A DNA stretch of 64,000 bases from Nocardia cyriacigeorgica (GCF_010868145.1 NZ_JAAGUY010000017.1:62001-126000); one strand, 5' to 3'; counted from the stretch's first letter, positions 36,275 to 46,429 are shown. Numbers and translations: made by a program. Notes: generated by a model from the sequence alone, not told the origin.

Positions 36275-37522
36275 TCAGACCTGGGCGGAGCGCCCGAACA
36301 GCACGATCTGCATCAGCGTCGCGACGCGTGCCTGTGAGGAGATCGGCGCAGTGCCGAACGACCGCCCCAGGTCCACCACCAAGGCGAACGCGGCATGTAC
36401 CAGGAACCGTGATTCCGCGGGCGCGAGCTCGGGCCGCACTTCACGTACCAGCCGCGCCCACTCCTCGACGCTGAGCCGCTGGATATTACGCAGCACAGTG
36501 CGCTCTTCGGCGGGCACATGCTGGAACTCGGTGTAGTAGACGAACGTCAGCGCGCGCTCGGTGAACGACCCTTCGACGTACTGGTCGATCAGCGACACCA
36601 GTGCCGCCTCGGCGCTGTCCGCGGTAGCCACCGCGGGGCCGATCGCGCTCGAAACCCGTTCGGCCGCACGGCGGAACGCCGCTGCCAGCAGATCGCTCTT
36701 GCCGCGATAGAACCGGTACACCGCCGAGGCGGCCGACAAACCCGCCGCGGTGGCGATGTCCTCAACGCTGACGTTCGGGTAGCCGCGATCGTGGAAGAGT
36801 TCGACGGCTTTGCGCAGCAGCAATTCGTGCTTGAACGAATCCGGGATCTCCGCTGCCGCAGCGGGTTCCACGGCGTCGCCGACGGCGGGCAGCACCGCTC
36901 GAGCGATATCCCAGCATGCCGAGGACAGCAGGCGGGCAAGGGATTTCGCGGGCAGCGAGGCGTGGTGGTCGGCGATGCTTGTGATGGTGCTCAGCATGGC
37001 GGCGCGCAGCACTCGCAGATCGTCCTCGTCGAGGGTGGGCCGCAGGGCGGTGAGTTCGGCGCCGAGCGCGTCGAGAACGCCGGCCTGCTGCTCGTTGAGT
37101 AGCTCCAGGTCGTCCGGCTCGAGGTAGCGGCCCTCCCAGCGCACCAGGGTGACGCTCGCGCGATTGTCGATGGTGGCGGTGATCAAGGCATCGAGCACCT
37201 GGCGCAGCCGCTGTTCCGGGGACGCGTCGGCGGCGTCCGCCGGCAGCTGAACCGATTCCGTCATGGCCCGGCCGACCCGCAGCAACTCCTCCCGGAAAAG
37301 GGCGTACTTGCTGGGGTAATGCCGGTACAGCGCGGCCGAGCTGATACCGAGACCCGAGGCGATGTCCTCCATGCTGACACCGTGGTAGCCGAGGGAGCCG
37401 AAGGCGGAGGCGGCGGCCGCCGCGATCTGGGCTCGCCGATTCTTCGGCCTGCGCCGGATCTCCCGTGGCGCCGAGTCGCCGTTGCTCTTCGCACGCACCG
37501 TACGGCGATTGTCGACACTCAT
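36275..37522 (-). CDS. Double-TetR-domain regulator, Mce3R-like (copy 2)
   Basis: A 415-residue paralogue of the neighbouring regulator, from the ATG at 37522; the frame is open to 37678 but that overlaps the upstream gene's end. It again has two TetR units (about residues 30-77 and 233-282). Segments such as LTFVYYTEFQHVPAEERTVL closely match the first copy, so the pair arose by tandem duplication. The TGGTATCGCTCGGTAACCA palindrome sits 8 bases upstream of the start. It follows acetoacetyl-CoA synthetase on the same strand after 61 bases, so it may be read from that operon. Confidence 0.91.
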   Translation of the reverse strand: MSVDNRRTVRAKSNGDSAPREIRRRPKNRRAQIAAAAASAFGSLGYHGVSMEDIASGLGISSAALYRHYPSKYALFREELLRVGRAMTESVQLPADAADASPEQRLRQVLDALITATIDNRASVTLVRWEGRYLEPDDLELLNEQQAGVLDALGAELTALRPTLDEDDLRVLRAAMLSTITSIADHHASLPAKSLARLLSSACWDIARAVLPAVGDAVEPAAAAEIPDSFKHELLLRKAVELFHDRGYPNVSVEDIATAAGLSAASAVYRFYRGKSDLLAAAFRRAAERVSSAIGPAVATADSAEAALVSLIDQYVEGSFTERALTFVYYTEFQHVPAEERTVLRNIQRLSVEEWARLVREVRPELAPAESRFLVHAAFALVVDLGRSFGTAPISSQARVATLMQIVLFGRSAQV

Positions 37523-37529
37523 TCCGACA

Positions 37530-37548
37530 TGGTATCGCTCGGTAACCA
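37530..37548. promoter_or_regulatory. Imperfect palindrome TGGTATCGCTCGGTAACCA
   Basis: TGGT and ACCA arms with partly matching inner bases lie directly upstream of the second double-TetR start, a usual place for a TetR operator. Inferred only from symmetry and position. Confidence 0.35.
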
Positions 37549-37583
37549 GCGACAATGTGGCGCTCCCCGCCGTGAGTCGTGGA

Positions 37584-39533
37584 TCACCGGCCGCTGGGAG
37601 GGCGGATCCGCGAATACCAGTCGAGCAGGTCGGGATCGTCGACCGCGCTGCGCTCGACCACTCGGGCCGGGTCCGCACCCTGGAACAGCTTCTTGATGGG
37701 TACCTCGAGCTTCTTGCCAGTTCGGGTATGCGGGACGGCGGGCGCGGTCAGGATCTCATCGGGCACGTGCCGCGGTGACACCTCGGTCCGGATGACCGAC
37801 TTGATCCGCTCGGTGAGCTCGTCGGTCAGTTCGGCGCCGGGGGCGAGCACCACGAACAGTGGCATCCAGTAGCCGCCGTCGGGCTGCTCGGCGCCGATCA
37901 CCAGGGCCTCGGCGATCTCGGGTAGCCGTTCCACGGCCTGGTAGATATCGGCGCTGCCCATCCGGATGCCGTGCCGGTTGAGTGTGGAATCGGAGCGGCC
38001 GTGCACCACGATGGAACCGTGTTCGGTGAGGGTGATCCAGTCACCGTGCCGCCACACGCCCGGGTAGGTATCGAAATAGGCGTCGTGATAACGCTTTCCG
38101 TCCGGATCGCGCCAGAAGCTCACCGGCATGGAGGGCATGGGCCGGGTGATCACCAGTTCACCGACCTCGCCGCGCACCGGCTTGCCCGACTCGTCGTAAG
38201 CATCCAGTGCCACACCCAGATACGGCGCTGACAGTTCACCCGGCCACACCGGCACCGTGCGTACGCCGCCGACGAACGCCGACACCACATCGGTGCCGCC
38301 GCTGATCGAGGAGACCGGGATATGGGTGCCGACGTTGTCGCGCAACCACAGTGCCGACGACGGCGGCAGCGCGGAGCCGGTGATCCCGATCAACCGCAAC
38401 GCCGACAGATCGTGCTCGGTCCGCGGTACCGAACCCGCCTTGATGCAGGCCAGCACATAGCCCGGGCTGGTGCCGAGTACGGTCGCGCGCACCTTCGCCG
38501 CGATCCGCCATAGTGCGGCCGGATCCGGGTAGGTCGGGCTGCCGTCGAAGCAGACGATCGTCGCACCCGCGAGCAGTCCGGCGACCTGGAAGTTCCACAT
38601 CATCCAGCTGGGGCTGGTGTACCAGAAGTAGGTGTCGTCGGGGCCGATATCGGATTGCAGCGCCACGGCTTTCAGATGTTCGAGCAGCACACCGCCGTGG
38701 CCGTGCACGATGCCCTTTGGCAGTCCGGTGGTGCCGGAGGAGAACACGATCCACAGCGGATGATCGAAATCGACGGGCGCGGTCTCGATCACCGCGTCGG
38801 CGTCGGTGCTCGTGACGGCGTCGGCCCAGGACATCGCTTCCGCAACCTCGAGTCCGAGCCGCGAGACGACGACGGTCGTGCGCACGGTGGTCAGCCCGGC
38901 GCGCAGCTGGGCGATGTCCTCGCGTTTATCGTGCGTTTTCCCGCCGAAGCGGTAGCCGTCGGCGGTGACGAGCACCGTCGGCTCGAGCTGGCCGAGCCGG
39001 TCGAGGGCGGCCTTGGCGGTGTAGTCCTGTCCGCAGGCGCTCCACACCGCACCCACCGCGGCCGTTCCGAGGAATGCGATCACGGCCTCGGCGATATTGG
39101 GCAGATAGCCGGCCACCCGGTCGCCGGGCCGCACTCCGAGCGAGCGCAGGGTTCGCGCGAATGCGGCGGTGTGGTCGATCAATTCGGTCCACGAGACCTC
39201 GGTGACCTCCTCGCCGCCGTCACTGAGCTGCACGATCGCCGGACGGTCGGTGCGGAACTGCCTGACCACCTGATCCACATAGTTCAACCGCGTGCCGGGA
39301 AACCAGCGCGCACCAGGCATCGACTCATCGGCCAGCACCTCGCCCGCGATATCACCGAGTTCGAAGTAGTCCCACAGGGCGCGCCAGAAGCCGGGAATGT
39401 CGTCCACCGACCACTGCCACAGTGCGGCGTAGTCCAGCGTGGGGACGCCGGTGCGTGCGGTGACGAAGCGGGCGAAATCGGTGATCTTCGCCTCGGCGAT
39501 GTCCCGGTCGGTGGGCACCCACTGTGGCTGCAT
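37584..39533 (-). CDS. Acetoacetyl-CoA synthetase
   Basis: A 649-residue ANL-superfamily ligase of the acetoacetate-CoA ligase type. An N-terminal ACAS-like region includes FARFVTARTG and FWRALWDYFEL. The AMP-binding motif is VFSSGTTGLPKGIVHGHGG, ISGGTDVVSAFVGG marks the acetoacetyl-CoA synthetase subfamily, and the C-terminus has VPHTRTGKKLEVPIKKL with the catalytic lysine. It activates acetoacetate with ATP and CoA. It lies 27 bases after citE, so the acetoacetate made by the upstream leucine pathway or by the nearby 3-hydroxybutyrate dehydrogenase can be captured. In M. tuberculosis the related cluster uses the CoA-transferase ScoAB instead. Confidence 0.94.
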   Translation of the reverse strand: MQPQWVPTDRDIAEAKITDFARFVTARTGVPTLDYAALWQWSVDDIPGFWRALWDYFELGDIAGEVLADESMPGARWFPGTRLNYVDQVVRQFRTDRPAIVQLSDGGEEVTEVSWTELIDHTAAFARTLRSLGVRPGDRVAGYLPNIAEAVIAFLGTAAVGAVWSACGQDYTAKAALDRLGQLEPTVLVTADGYRFGGKTHDKREDIAQLRAGLTTVRTTVVVSRLGLEVAEAMSWADAVTSTDADAVIETAPVDFDHPLWIVFSSGTTGLPKGIVHGHGGVLLEHLKAVALQSDIGPDDTYFWYTSPSWMMWNFQVAGLLAGATIVCFDGSPTYPDPAALWRIAAKVRATVLGTSPGYVLACIKAGSVPRTEHDLSALRLIGITGSALPPSSALWLRDNVGTHIPVSSISGGTDVVSAFVGGVRTVPVWPGELSAPYLGVALDAYDESGKPVRGEVGELVITRPMPSMPVSFWRDPDGKRYHDAYFDTYPGVWRHGDWITLTEHGSIVVHGRSDSTLNRHGIRMGSADIYQAVERLPEIAEALVIGAEQPDGGYWMPLFVVLAPGAELTDELTERIKSVIRTEVSPRHVPDEILTAPAVPHTRTGKKLEVPIKKLFQGADPARVVERSAVDDPDLLDWYSRIRPPSGR

Positions 39534-39560
39534 CGTGGTTCTCCTGGCTCGGTGTGCGGA

Positions 39561-40370
39561 TCAGCTGCGGGCGCGCCGGACGATCTGTTCGGCGTGCCGC
39601 AGGACGGGCGCGTCGACCATGCGGCCCTGGTAGGCGAAGACACCGCGATGGTGCGGCACCTGTTCGAGGACGCCACGCGCCCAAGCGATCTCGCCATCGG
39701 ACGGGGTATAGGCCTCGCGGATGACAGCCACCTGCTTCGGATGGATGGCGACCTTGACGTCGAAGCCAACGGCCACCGCGTCCTCGGTCTCGGTGCGAAA
39801 CCCGTCCAGATCGGCGATATCGAGATACACCGAATCGATAGCGAGCCTGCCGTGTGCCTTGGCCGCAAGCAGCGACTTCGAGCGGACATGCCGGGCCACG
39901 TCGCGATAGCTGCCGTCCGCATGCCTGCTCGACTGACCGCCGAGCCCGGCGACCAGGTCTTCCGCACCCCACATGACCCCGATGGTGTTCTCGGCCGCCG
40001 CCGTGCGCTCGACTTCCAGCGCGCCGAGCGGTGACTCCACCAGCACGATGACCTCGTAGGGCGACAGCGCGGCCAGCTGCGCCGTCGACTCACATTTGGG
40101 CAGCATGATCCGCCGGTACCCGGTATCGATGAGCGCGGCCAGGTCGTGGCGGTGCTCATCGGTGCCTGCGGCGTTGACCCGCACGATCGTGGTCTCCGGG
40201 TCGAGCGGCGTCTCGACCAGCGCTGTGCGGGCCGCCGACTTATCGCCTGCGGCGACCCCGTCCTCCAGATCGAGGATCACCACATCGGCCGCCGCGGCCG
40301 CCTTCGCGAAGCGTTCGGGCCGGTCCGCCGGGCAGAACAGCCAGGCCGGTCCGGGCATCTCCCAGCTCAT
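39561..40370 (-). CDS. citE: CitE-like beta-hydroxyacyl-CoA lyase (HpcH/HpaI family)
   Basis: A 269-residue lyase. Family motifs include LFCPADRPERFAKA, VVILDLEDGVAAGDKSAAR (with the acidic metal ligand), RVNAAGT and VLVESPLGALEVE. It corresponds in order and length to Rv2498c of M. tuberculosis, a (3S)-hydroxyacyl-CoA lyase in the leucine-degradation cluster, and probably cleaves HMG-CoA-like or citramalyl-CoA substrates. The ATG overlaps the stop of the MaoC gene (ATGA). Confidence 0.91.
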   Translation of the reverse strand: MSWEMPGPAWLFCPADRPERFAKAAAAADVVILDLEDGVAAGDKSAARTALVETPLDPETTIVRVNAAGTDEHRHDLAALIDTGYRRIMLPKCESTAQLAALSPYEVIVLVESPLGALEVERTAAAENTIGVMWGAEDLVAGLGGQSSRHADGSYRDVARHVRSKSLLAAKAHGRLAIDSVYLDIADLDGFRTETEDAVAVGFDVKVAIHPKQVAVIREAYTPSDGEIAWARGVLEQVPHHRGVFAYQGRMVDAPVLRHAEQIVRRARS

Positions 40371-40852
40371 GCCGGCTCCGGACGCATCCGGACCAGGGTC
40401 TTCCTGGTCGCGGTGGCGACCAGATCGCCATGCTGATTGTGGGCGGCATGGGCGAGGCTGACGATGCCCTCGCCCGGCCGCGACTTCGACGCCCGCTTCT
40501 CGGTGACGACGGTCTCGGCGTAGATGGTGTCGCCGTGGAACAACGGATTCGGGAATCCGATATCGCCGAAACCGAGGTTGGCCACCAGCGTGCCCTGCGT
40601 CAGCTGCGCCACCGACAATCCGACCAGTGTGGACAGCGTGAACATCGAGTTCACCAGGCGCTGATTGAACGGCGGCTGCGCCTCGCTGAACGCGGCGTCC
40701 AAGTGCAGCGCCTGGGTATTCATGGTCAGCGTCGTGAACAGGACATTGTCGGCCTCGGTGATGGTGCGGCCGGGCCGGTGCTCATAGACCACATCGGTCT
40801 CGAATTCCTCGAACCACAGTCCTCGCTGGACGACGCGGCGCTGCTCCGTCAC
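40367..40852 (-). CDS. MaoC-family enoyl-CoA hydratase
   Basis: A 161-residue hot-dog-fold protein. Features of the MaoC family are FEEFETDVVYEHRPGRTITEADNVLF (hydratase motif region with Asp/His nearby), FPNPLFHGDTIYAETVVTEKRASKSRPGEGIV and ARKTLVRM-like end. It corresponds to Rv2499c and would hydrate 3-methylglutaconyl-CoA to HMG-CoA, the step before the CitE lyase; that assignment is by gene order. The GTG overlaps the dehydrogenase stop (GTGA). Confidence 0.9.
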   Translation of the reverse strand: MTEQRRVVQRGLWFEEFETDVVYEHRPGRTITEADNVLFTTLTMNTQALHLDAAFSEAQPPFNQRLVNSMFTLSTLVGLSVAQLTQGTLVANLGFGDIGFPNPLFHGDTIYAETVVTEKRASKSRPGEGIVSLAHAAHNQHGDLVATATRKTLVRMRPEPA

Positions 40853-42009
40853 AGGCCGAGCTCCCGCGCGATCAACATCAATTGCACCTCCGTCGTGCCT
40901 TCACCGATCTCCAGGATCTTGCTGTCGCGGTAGTGCCTGGCCACAGGGTATTCGTTCATGAAGCCGTAGCCGCCGAAGATCTGCGTGGCGTCGCGGGCGT
41001 TGTCCATGGCCGCCTCGCCCGCGATCAGCTTGGCGATCGAGGCCTGCTTCTTGAACGGCTTACCGGCGAGCATCAGCGCGGCCGCGTCGTAGTAGGCGGC
41101 GCGGGCGGTGTGCGCACGGGCCTCCATGCGGGCGATCTTGAACGCGATGGCCTGATTGGTGCCGATCGCCCTGCCGAAGGCCTCGCGTTCCTTGGCGTAG
41201 CGCACGCTCTCGTCGACACAGCCCTGAGCGGCGCCGGTGGACAGCGCGGCGATGGCGATGCGGCCCTCGTCGAGGATGCGAAGGAAGTTCGCGTAGCCGC
41301 GGCCGCGTTCACCGAGCAGGTTCTCCTGCGGAACCCGCACATCGGTGAACGACAGCGGGTGGGTGTCGGATGCGTTCCAGCCGACCTTGTTGTAGGCGGG
41401 CTCGGCGACGAACCCGGGGGTATCGGTGGGCACGAGGATGGTGGAGATCTCCTTCTTGCCGCCCGCTTCTCCGGTCACCGCGGTCACCGTCACCAGCTTG
41501 GTGATGTCGGTGCCGGAGTTGGTGATGAACTGTTTGCTGCCGTTGATGACCCAGTCACCACTGTCGGCGACCGCTGTGGTGCGGGTGCCGCCCGCATCGC
41601 TGCCCGCACCGGGCTCGGTGAGACCGAACGCGGCAAGGTTGCGGCCGCTGGTCAGCTGCGGCAACCATTCCTGCTTCTGTTTGTCGTTGCCGAACCGGTA
41701 GATCGGCATGGCACCAAGCGAGACGCCCGCCTCCAGGGTGATCGCCACACTCTGGTCGATCTTGCCCAGCTCCTCGAGTGCAAGGCACAGCGCGAAGTAG
41801 TCGCCGCCCATACCACCGAACTCCTCGGGGAACGGCAGGCCGAACAGACCCATCTCGGCCATGCCCTCGACGACCTTGTACGGGAAGGTGTGGTTGGCGT
41901 CGTGTTCGGCGGCGACCGGGGCGACGACCTGGTTGGCGAAATCGCGCACGGTCAGGGCCAGGTCGCGGTATTCGTCGGGAAGTGTTCCGGTGGAAAGGTA
42001 ATCGGTCAC
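40849..42009 (-). CDS. Acyl-CoA dehydrogenase (FadE19-like, isovaleryl/short branched chain)
   Basis: A 386-residue flavoprotein. Acyl-CoA dehydrogenase signatures are FGLTEPGAGSDAGGTRTTA, the substrate/FAD segment FITNSGTDI, and QIFGGYGFMNEYPVARHYRDSKILEIGEGTTEVQ at the C-terminus. The E in GEGTTE is near the typical location for the catalytic-base region of this family. Gene order (accD1-accA1-fadE-maoC-citE) points to the isovaleryl-CoA to 3-methylcrotonyl-CoA step of leucine breakdown. The start codon is GTG. It follows accA1 by 44 bases. Confidence 0.92.
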   Translation of the reverse strand: MTDYLSTGTLPDEYRDLALTVRDFANQVVAPVAAEHDANHTFPYKVVEGMAEMGLFGLPFPEEFGGMGGDYFALCLALEELGKIDQSVAITLEAGVSLGAMPIYRFGNDKQKQEWLPQLTSGRNLAAFGLTEPGAGSDAGGTRTTAVADSGDWVINGSKQFITNSGTDITKLVTVTAVTGEAGGKKEISTILVPTDTPGFVAEPAYNKVGWNASDTHPLSFTDVRVPQENLLGERGRGYANFLRILDEGRIAIAALSTGAAQGCVDESVRYAKEREAFGRAIGTNQAIAFKIARMEARAHTARAAYYDAAALMLAGKPFKKQASIAKLIAGEAAMDNARDATQIFGGYGFMNEYPVARHYRDSKILEIGEGTTEVQLMLIARELGL

Positions 42010-42053
42010 GGTTGGTCCTATCGGTCGGTCGAGATGTCGGTGGCGCCGCGGAG

Positions 42054-44129
42054 CTACCGGTCGGCGCCGAGTCCGGCGGGCATGTCGGCGTTTTCGGCGG
42101 CAACAGCTGATTCGGGGGTAGCGGCGGGCGCGCTGTGGATGCGGGCGAGCACCTGGTCCAGGCTCACTTGATCGCCGGGCTCGACCAGGAGTTCGACGGT
42201 GCCCGCGGCCGGCGCGGTGAGCGAATGCTCCATCTTCATCGCCTCCACGACGATCACGGGCGCGCCCGCGGCAACCTCGGCGCCGGACTCGACCGGCACC
42301 GAAATCACCGAACCGGGCATGGGGCTACGGATCTCGGTGTCACCCGAATCGGCGTCACCGGCGCGGACATTCACCTCCGCCACCTCGCGCAGTGAGGTAA
42401 CCCCTAACGGACCGCCGACCCACAGGCGGTGCTCATGTTCGGCGACGCGATAGTCGCGGCGCAGGCCATCGACGGTGATCGTGAGCAGTCCTGGAGCGAG
42501 CAGGGCGGCGGACAAGGTGACGGGCGAACCGTCGTCGCCGACCCGCAGTTCGGCGGCCGCGGGGGTGCCGGTCAGAAACACGTGCTCGGTGCGCTCGCCG
42601 CCGCCGAGCCGGATCGAGGTGGGGGCGGTGTCCCCGACGCGCCAGCCGGTGGGCTGCTGCCACGGGTCGCCCGGTGCCGTCGGCCAGCGGCGCAGCCAGT
42701 GATAGACCGCAGCCGCGGCGAAGGCGTCGTCGGTGACCGGTGCGGGCGTGAAGCCAACGGCCCTACGGTCGAGCAGCGCGGTATCCAGGCGACCCGCTAC
42801 CACATCCGGGTCCTCGAGCAGGAAGCGCAGGAACTCGATATTGGTCGTCACGCCGAGCACGGCGGTATCGGCCAGCGCACGATCCAGCGCCGTCAACGCG
42901 GCAGCGCGGTCGGGGCCGTGCGCGATAACCTTCGACAGCATCGGGTCGTAGTCGCTGCCGACGACGGTGCCGACACGCAATCCGGAATCCACGCGGACGC
43001 CGTTGCCGCTCGGTTCGGCCAGATCGACCACTGTGCCACCGGTCGGCAGGAAGCCGCGGCCGGGATCCTCGGCATAGACGCGCGCCTCGACCGCATGGCC
43101 GATGAGCCGGATGTCCTCCTGCGCCAACGTGATCCGCTGTCCGGCGGCGACCCGCACCTGGCATTCGACCAGGTCGACGCCGGTCACCATTTCGGTCACC
43201 GGATGCTCGACCTGCAGGCGGGTGTTCATCTCCATGAAGAAGAACTCGTCCGGCCGGTCCGCCGACACGATGAACTCGACCGTGCCGGCACCCACATAGT
43301 CGACACTGCGCGCGGTATTGCAGGCAGCGGTGCCGATCCTGGCCCTGGTCGCCGCGTCCAGCAGCGGGGAGGGCGCCTCCTCGATGACCTTCTGATGCCT
43401 GCGTTGCAGGCTGCATTCGCGTTCGCCCAGATGGACGACGTTGCCGTGCTGGTCGGCGAGGATCTGCACCTCGATATGCCGCGGCCGGGTAACGAACCGT
43501 TCCAGGAACAGCGTGTCGTCACCGAACGCGGCGCCGGCCTCACGACGGGCGCTCGCGAGCGCGGCAGGCAGGCCGGCCGGATCCTCGACCAGTCGCATCC
43601 CCTTACCGCCACCACCGGCGGATGGCTTGACCAGCACCGGATAACCGATCGCGGTGGCGGCGGCGATCAGCGCGGTGTCGTCGAGACCCGGCTCGGCGAT
43701 GCCGGGCACGACCGGCACATCGAAGGCCGAGACCGTGTTCTTGGCAGTGATCTTGTCGCCCATCACCTCGATCGCCTTGGCGGGCGGGCCGAGGAAGACG
43801 ATGTCCTTCTCGGCCAGCGCCGCGGCGAAAGCGGCGTTCTCGGAGAGGAATCCGTAGCCGGGATGGACGGCTCGGGCGCCGGTGCGCACAGCGGCGTCGA
43901 CGACCTTGGCGATATCCAGATAGCTCTCACGCGCGGGCGCGGGCCCGAGCCGGATCGCGACATCGGCCTCGTGGACGTGCCTGGCGTCGACATCGGCATC
44001 GCTGTACACCGCGACCGAACGGATGCCCATCTCGCGCAGCGTGCGGATGACGCGCACCGCGATTTCGCCACGATTGGCGACGAGGACGGTGTCGAAACCG
44101 ACGGGATCAGTCTTGTTCAGCATGGTCAT
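42054..44129 (-). CDS. accA1: Methylcrotonyl-CoA carboxylase alpha subunit (biotin carboxylase + BCCP)
   Basis: A 691-residue protein from the ATG at 44129, which overlaps the accD1 stop (ATGA); the longer upstream frame lies inside accD1. Domains are biotin carboxylase (about 12-460: [19 protein letters not shown]-grasp [28 protein letters not shown]), a linker, and a C-terminal biotinyl domain with EAMKMEH (biotin Lys about 632). It carboxylates biotin with bicarbonate and ATP. With the adjacent beta subunit this matches AccA1/AccD1, the mycobacterial 3-methylcrotonyl-CoA carboxylase. Confidence 0.94.
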   Translation of the reverse strand: MTMLNKTDPVGFDTVLVANRGEIAVRVIRTLREMGIRSVAVYSDADVDARHVHEADVAIRLGPAPARESYLDIAKVVDAAVRTGARAVHPGYGFLSENAAFAAALAEKDIVFLGPPAKAIEVMGDKITAKNTVSAFDVPVVPGIAEPGLDDTALIAAATAIGYPVLVKPSAGGGGKGMRLVEDPAGLPAALASARREAGAAFGDDTLFLERFVTRPRHIEVQILADQHGNVVHLGERECSLQRRHQKVIEEAPSPLLDAATRARIGTAACNTARSVDYVGAGTVEFIVSADRPDEFFFMEMNTRLQVEHPVTEMVTGVDLVECQVRVAAGQRITLAQEDIRLIGHAVEARVYAEDPGRGFLPTGGTVVDLAEPSGNGVRVDSGLRVGTVVGSDYDPMLSKVIAHGPDRAAALTALDRALADTAVLGVTTNIEFLRFLLEDPDVVAGRLDTALLDRRAVGFTPAPVTDDAFAAAAVYHWLRRWPTAPGDPWQQPTGWRVGDTAPTSIRLGGGERTEHVFLTGTPAAAELRVGDDGSPVTLSAALLAPGLLTITVDGLRRDYRVAEHEHRLWVGGPLGVTSLREVAEVNVRAGDADSGDTEIRSPMPGSVISVPVESGAEVAAGAPVIVVEAMKMEHSLTAPAAGTVELLVEPGDQVSLDQVLARIHSAPAATPESAVAAENADMPAGLGADR

Positions 44130-45742
44130 CACATCCGGAAGACGCCGTAGGAGACAGGTTCCAGTGGAGCCTGTGCGCAGACCGACAGGGCGAGGCCGAG
44201 CACGGTTCTGGTGTCGGCGGGGTCGATGACGCCGTCGTCCCAGATCCGCGCGGTGGAGTAGTAGGGGTTGCCCTGACGTTCGTACTGATCGCGGATCGGC
44301 GCCTTGAACGCCTCCTGGTCGTCCTCGGTCCAGGGCTTTCCGCTGCTGTCGAGCTGATCGCCGCGCACCGTCGACAACACCGACGCCGCCTGCTCGCCGC
44401 CCATGACCGAGATCCGGGCATTGGGCCACATCCACAGGAAGCGCGGCGAATAAGCACGCCCGCACATGGAGTAGTTGCCCGCGCCGTACGAACCGCCGAT
44501 GACAACCGTCAGCTTCGGCACGCGCGCGCACGCCACCGCGGTAACCATCTTCGCTCCGTGCTTGGCGATACCGCCCGCTTCGTAATCGCGGCCGACCATG
44601 AATCCGGTGATGTTCTGCAGGAACAGCAGCGGAATCTTGCGCTTATCGCACAGTTCGATGAAATGGGCGCCCTTCATGGCGGATTCGCTGAACAGCACGC
44701 CATTGTTGGCGACGATGCCGACCGGATGCCCGTGGATGTGGGCGAATCCGGTCACCAGCGTTTTGCCGTATTCGGCTTTGAATTCGTGGAAGCCGTTGCC
44801 GCCGTCGGGGTCACCGTCGACGATGCGGGTGATCACTTCGCGTACGTCATAGGGGGTGCGCAGGTCGACCGGGACCACGTCGTACAACTCTTCGGCAGGC
44901 GCAGCGGGCTCCACCGGCGTGCGCACCTCCCACGGGCTGTCCTGGCGCGGACCGAGGGTGGCGACGATCCGGCGCACGATCCGCAGCGCGTCCTGATCGT
45001 CGTCGGCGAGATGGTCGGTGACGCCGGACGTGCGGGAATGCAAGGCACCGCCACCGAGTTCCTCCGCGGTGACGACCTCGCCGGTGGCCGCCTTCACCAG
45101 CGGGGGACCGCCGAGAAAGATGGTGCCCTGATCACGCACGATCACCGCTTCATCGCTCATCGCGGGCACATACGCGCCGCCCGCGGTGCACGATCCCATG
45201 ACGGCCGCGATCTGCGCGATGCCCTTGGCGCTCATATTCGCCTGGTTGTAGAAGATCCGGCCGAAATGCTCACGATCGGGGAACACCTCGTCCTGATGCG
45301 GCAGATACGCACCGCCGGAATCGACCAGGTAGACGCAGGGCAGATGGTTCTGCAGGGCGACTTCCTGCGCGCGCAGATGCTTCTTCACCGAGAGCGGGTA
45401 GTAGGTGCCGCCCTTGACCGTCGCATCGTTGGCGACGATCACGCATTCGCGGCCCGACACCCGGCCGATGCCGGTGATGACGCCGGCGCCCGGACATTCG
45501 TCGTCGTACATCCCGGTCGCCGCCAGTGGCGACAGCTCGAGGAACGGGCTGCCCGGATCGAGCAGCTGATCCACCCGCTGGCGCGGCAGCAGCTTGCCGC
45601 GCGCGATATGGCGCTGCCTGGCCTTCTCGGGTCCGCCGAGCGCGGTCGCGGCGAGCCGGGCGCGCAGATCGCCGACCAGCGCCTGATGCGCCGCGTAGTT
45701 GTCGGAGACCGCGCTCGCTCGCGGGTCCTGGGTCATCGTCAT
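44129..45742 (-). CDS. accD1: Methylcrotonyl-CoA carboxylase beta subunit (carboxyltransferase)
   Basis: A 537-residue carboxyltransferase from the ATG at 45742, preceded by AGGA; the frame is open much further but that part is antisense to the TetR and SDR genes. Family motifs are [41 protein letters not shown], the oxyanion region [10 protein letters not shown]-like [12 protein letters not shown], and [26 protein letters not shown], the last diagnostic for methylcrotonyl-CoA/geranyl-CoA carboxylase beta chains. It is the first gene of the minus-strand catabolic operon. Confidence 0.95.
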   Translation of the reverse strand: MTMTQDPRASAVSDNYAAHQALVGDLRARLAATALGGPEKARQRHIARGKLLPRQRVDQLLDPGSPFLELSPLAATGMYDDECPGAGVITGIGRVSGRECVIVANDATVKGGTYYPLSVKKHLRAQEVALQNHLPCVYLVDSGGAYLPHQDEVFPDREHFGRIFYNQANMSAKGIAQIAAVMGSCTAGGAYVPAMSDEAVIVRDQGTIFLGGPPLVKAATGEVVTAEELGGGALHSRTSGVTDHLADDDQDALRIVRRIVATLGPRQDSPWEVRTPVEPAAPAEELYDVVPVDLRTPYDVREVITRIVDGDPDGGNGFHEFKAEYGKTLVTGFAHIHGHPVGIVANNGVLFSESAMKGAHFIELCDKRKIPLLFLQNITGFMVGRDYEAGGIAKHGAKMVTAVACARVPKLTVVIGGSYGAGNYSMCGRAYSPRFLWMWPNARISVMGGEQAASVLSTVRGDQLDSSGKPWTEDDQEAFKAPIRDQYERQGNPYYSTARIWDDGVIDPADTRTVLGLALSVCAQAPLEPVSYGVFRM

Positions 45743-45835
45743 CACGCCATCCTGCCAGTCAGTTAATCGCTGATAACTGGAATACAGGTTAATCTTGACT
45801 AACCGAGTTGTCCAGACCCGCTGGGAGGAGCGCCG
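45743..45835. promoter_or_regulatory. Divergent promoter region with two TetR-type palindromes
   Basis: AGTTAATCGCTGATAACT (45761-45778; CAGTTA/TAACTG outer arms when one base is added each side) and GGTTAATCTTGACTAACC (45787-45804; arms pair at 8 of 9 positions) have centres 26 bases apart. Both contain GTTAATC on one side and TAAC on the other. They lie between accD1 and the TetR gene, so they are good candidate operators for that TetR, giving feedback on itself and the catabolic operon. Confidence 0.72.
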
Positions 45836-46429
45836 ATGACCGGCACGGAAACCGGCACGCCCACGCGCCGTGAACAGCAGAAAGCCGAGCGCAGGCGGCA
45901 GTTGCTCGACGCAGGTGCCCGGCTGATCGCCGACCGCGGCTTCCTCGGCATGCGCCTGGACGACCTCGGCGCGGCCGTTGGTATCAGCGGGCCCGCGGTC
46001 TACCGGCACTTCCCGAACAAGGACGCCCTGCTGGCCGAACTGCTGGTCGGAGTCAGCCGCAGGCTCTTCGAGGGTGGTGAGGCGGTCGTTGCGGACGCTT
46101 CGTCGCCGGGCGAGGCGCTCGGCAAGCTGGTCGATTTCCATCTCGACTTCGCCCTCGGCGAGCCCGAGCTGATCCGCATCCAGGACCGCGACCTCGACAA
46201 CGTTCCCGAGCCCGCGCGTCGCGAGGTGCGCCGCTTCCAGCGCCGCTACGTCGAGATCTGGGTGGGGGTGCAGCGGGAACTGCACCCCGGACTGGCCGAG
46301 GACGCGGCGCGGGTCAAGGCGCACGCGGCGTTCGGTCTGATGAACTCCACCCCGCACAGTGCGACCCCGGCAACGGCTGCGCGGGCGCGAGCGATCCTTC
46401 GCGGAATGGCGATCGCGGCGTTGACCTGA
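45836..46429 (+). CDS. TetR-family regulator, divergent from the leucine-degradation operon
   Basis: A 197-residue single-unit TetR protein with a GGAGGAG ribosome site. The helix-turn-helix lies at about residues 20-66 ([44 protein letters not shown]), followed by a C-terminal ligand domain including [21 protein letters not shown]. Position and orientation match Rv2506 (BkaR), which controls branched-chain amino-acid catabolism in M. tuberculosis. Two palindromes in the shared promoter are its likely sites. Confidence 0.92.
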   Translation: MTGTETGTPTRREQQKAERRRQLLDAGARLIADRGFLGMRLDDLGAAVGISGPAVYRHFPNKDALLAELLVGVSRRLFEGGEAVVADASSPGEALGKLVDFHLDFALGEPELIRIQDRDLDNVPEPARREVRRFQRRYVEIWVGVQRELHPGLAEDAARVKAHAAFGLMNSTPHSATPATAARARAILRGMAIAALT

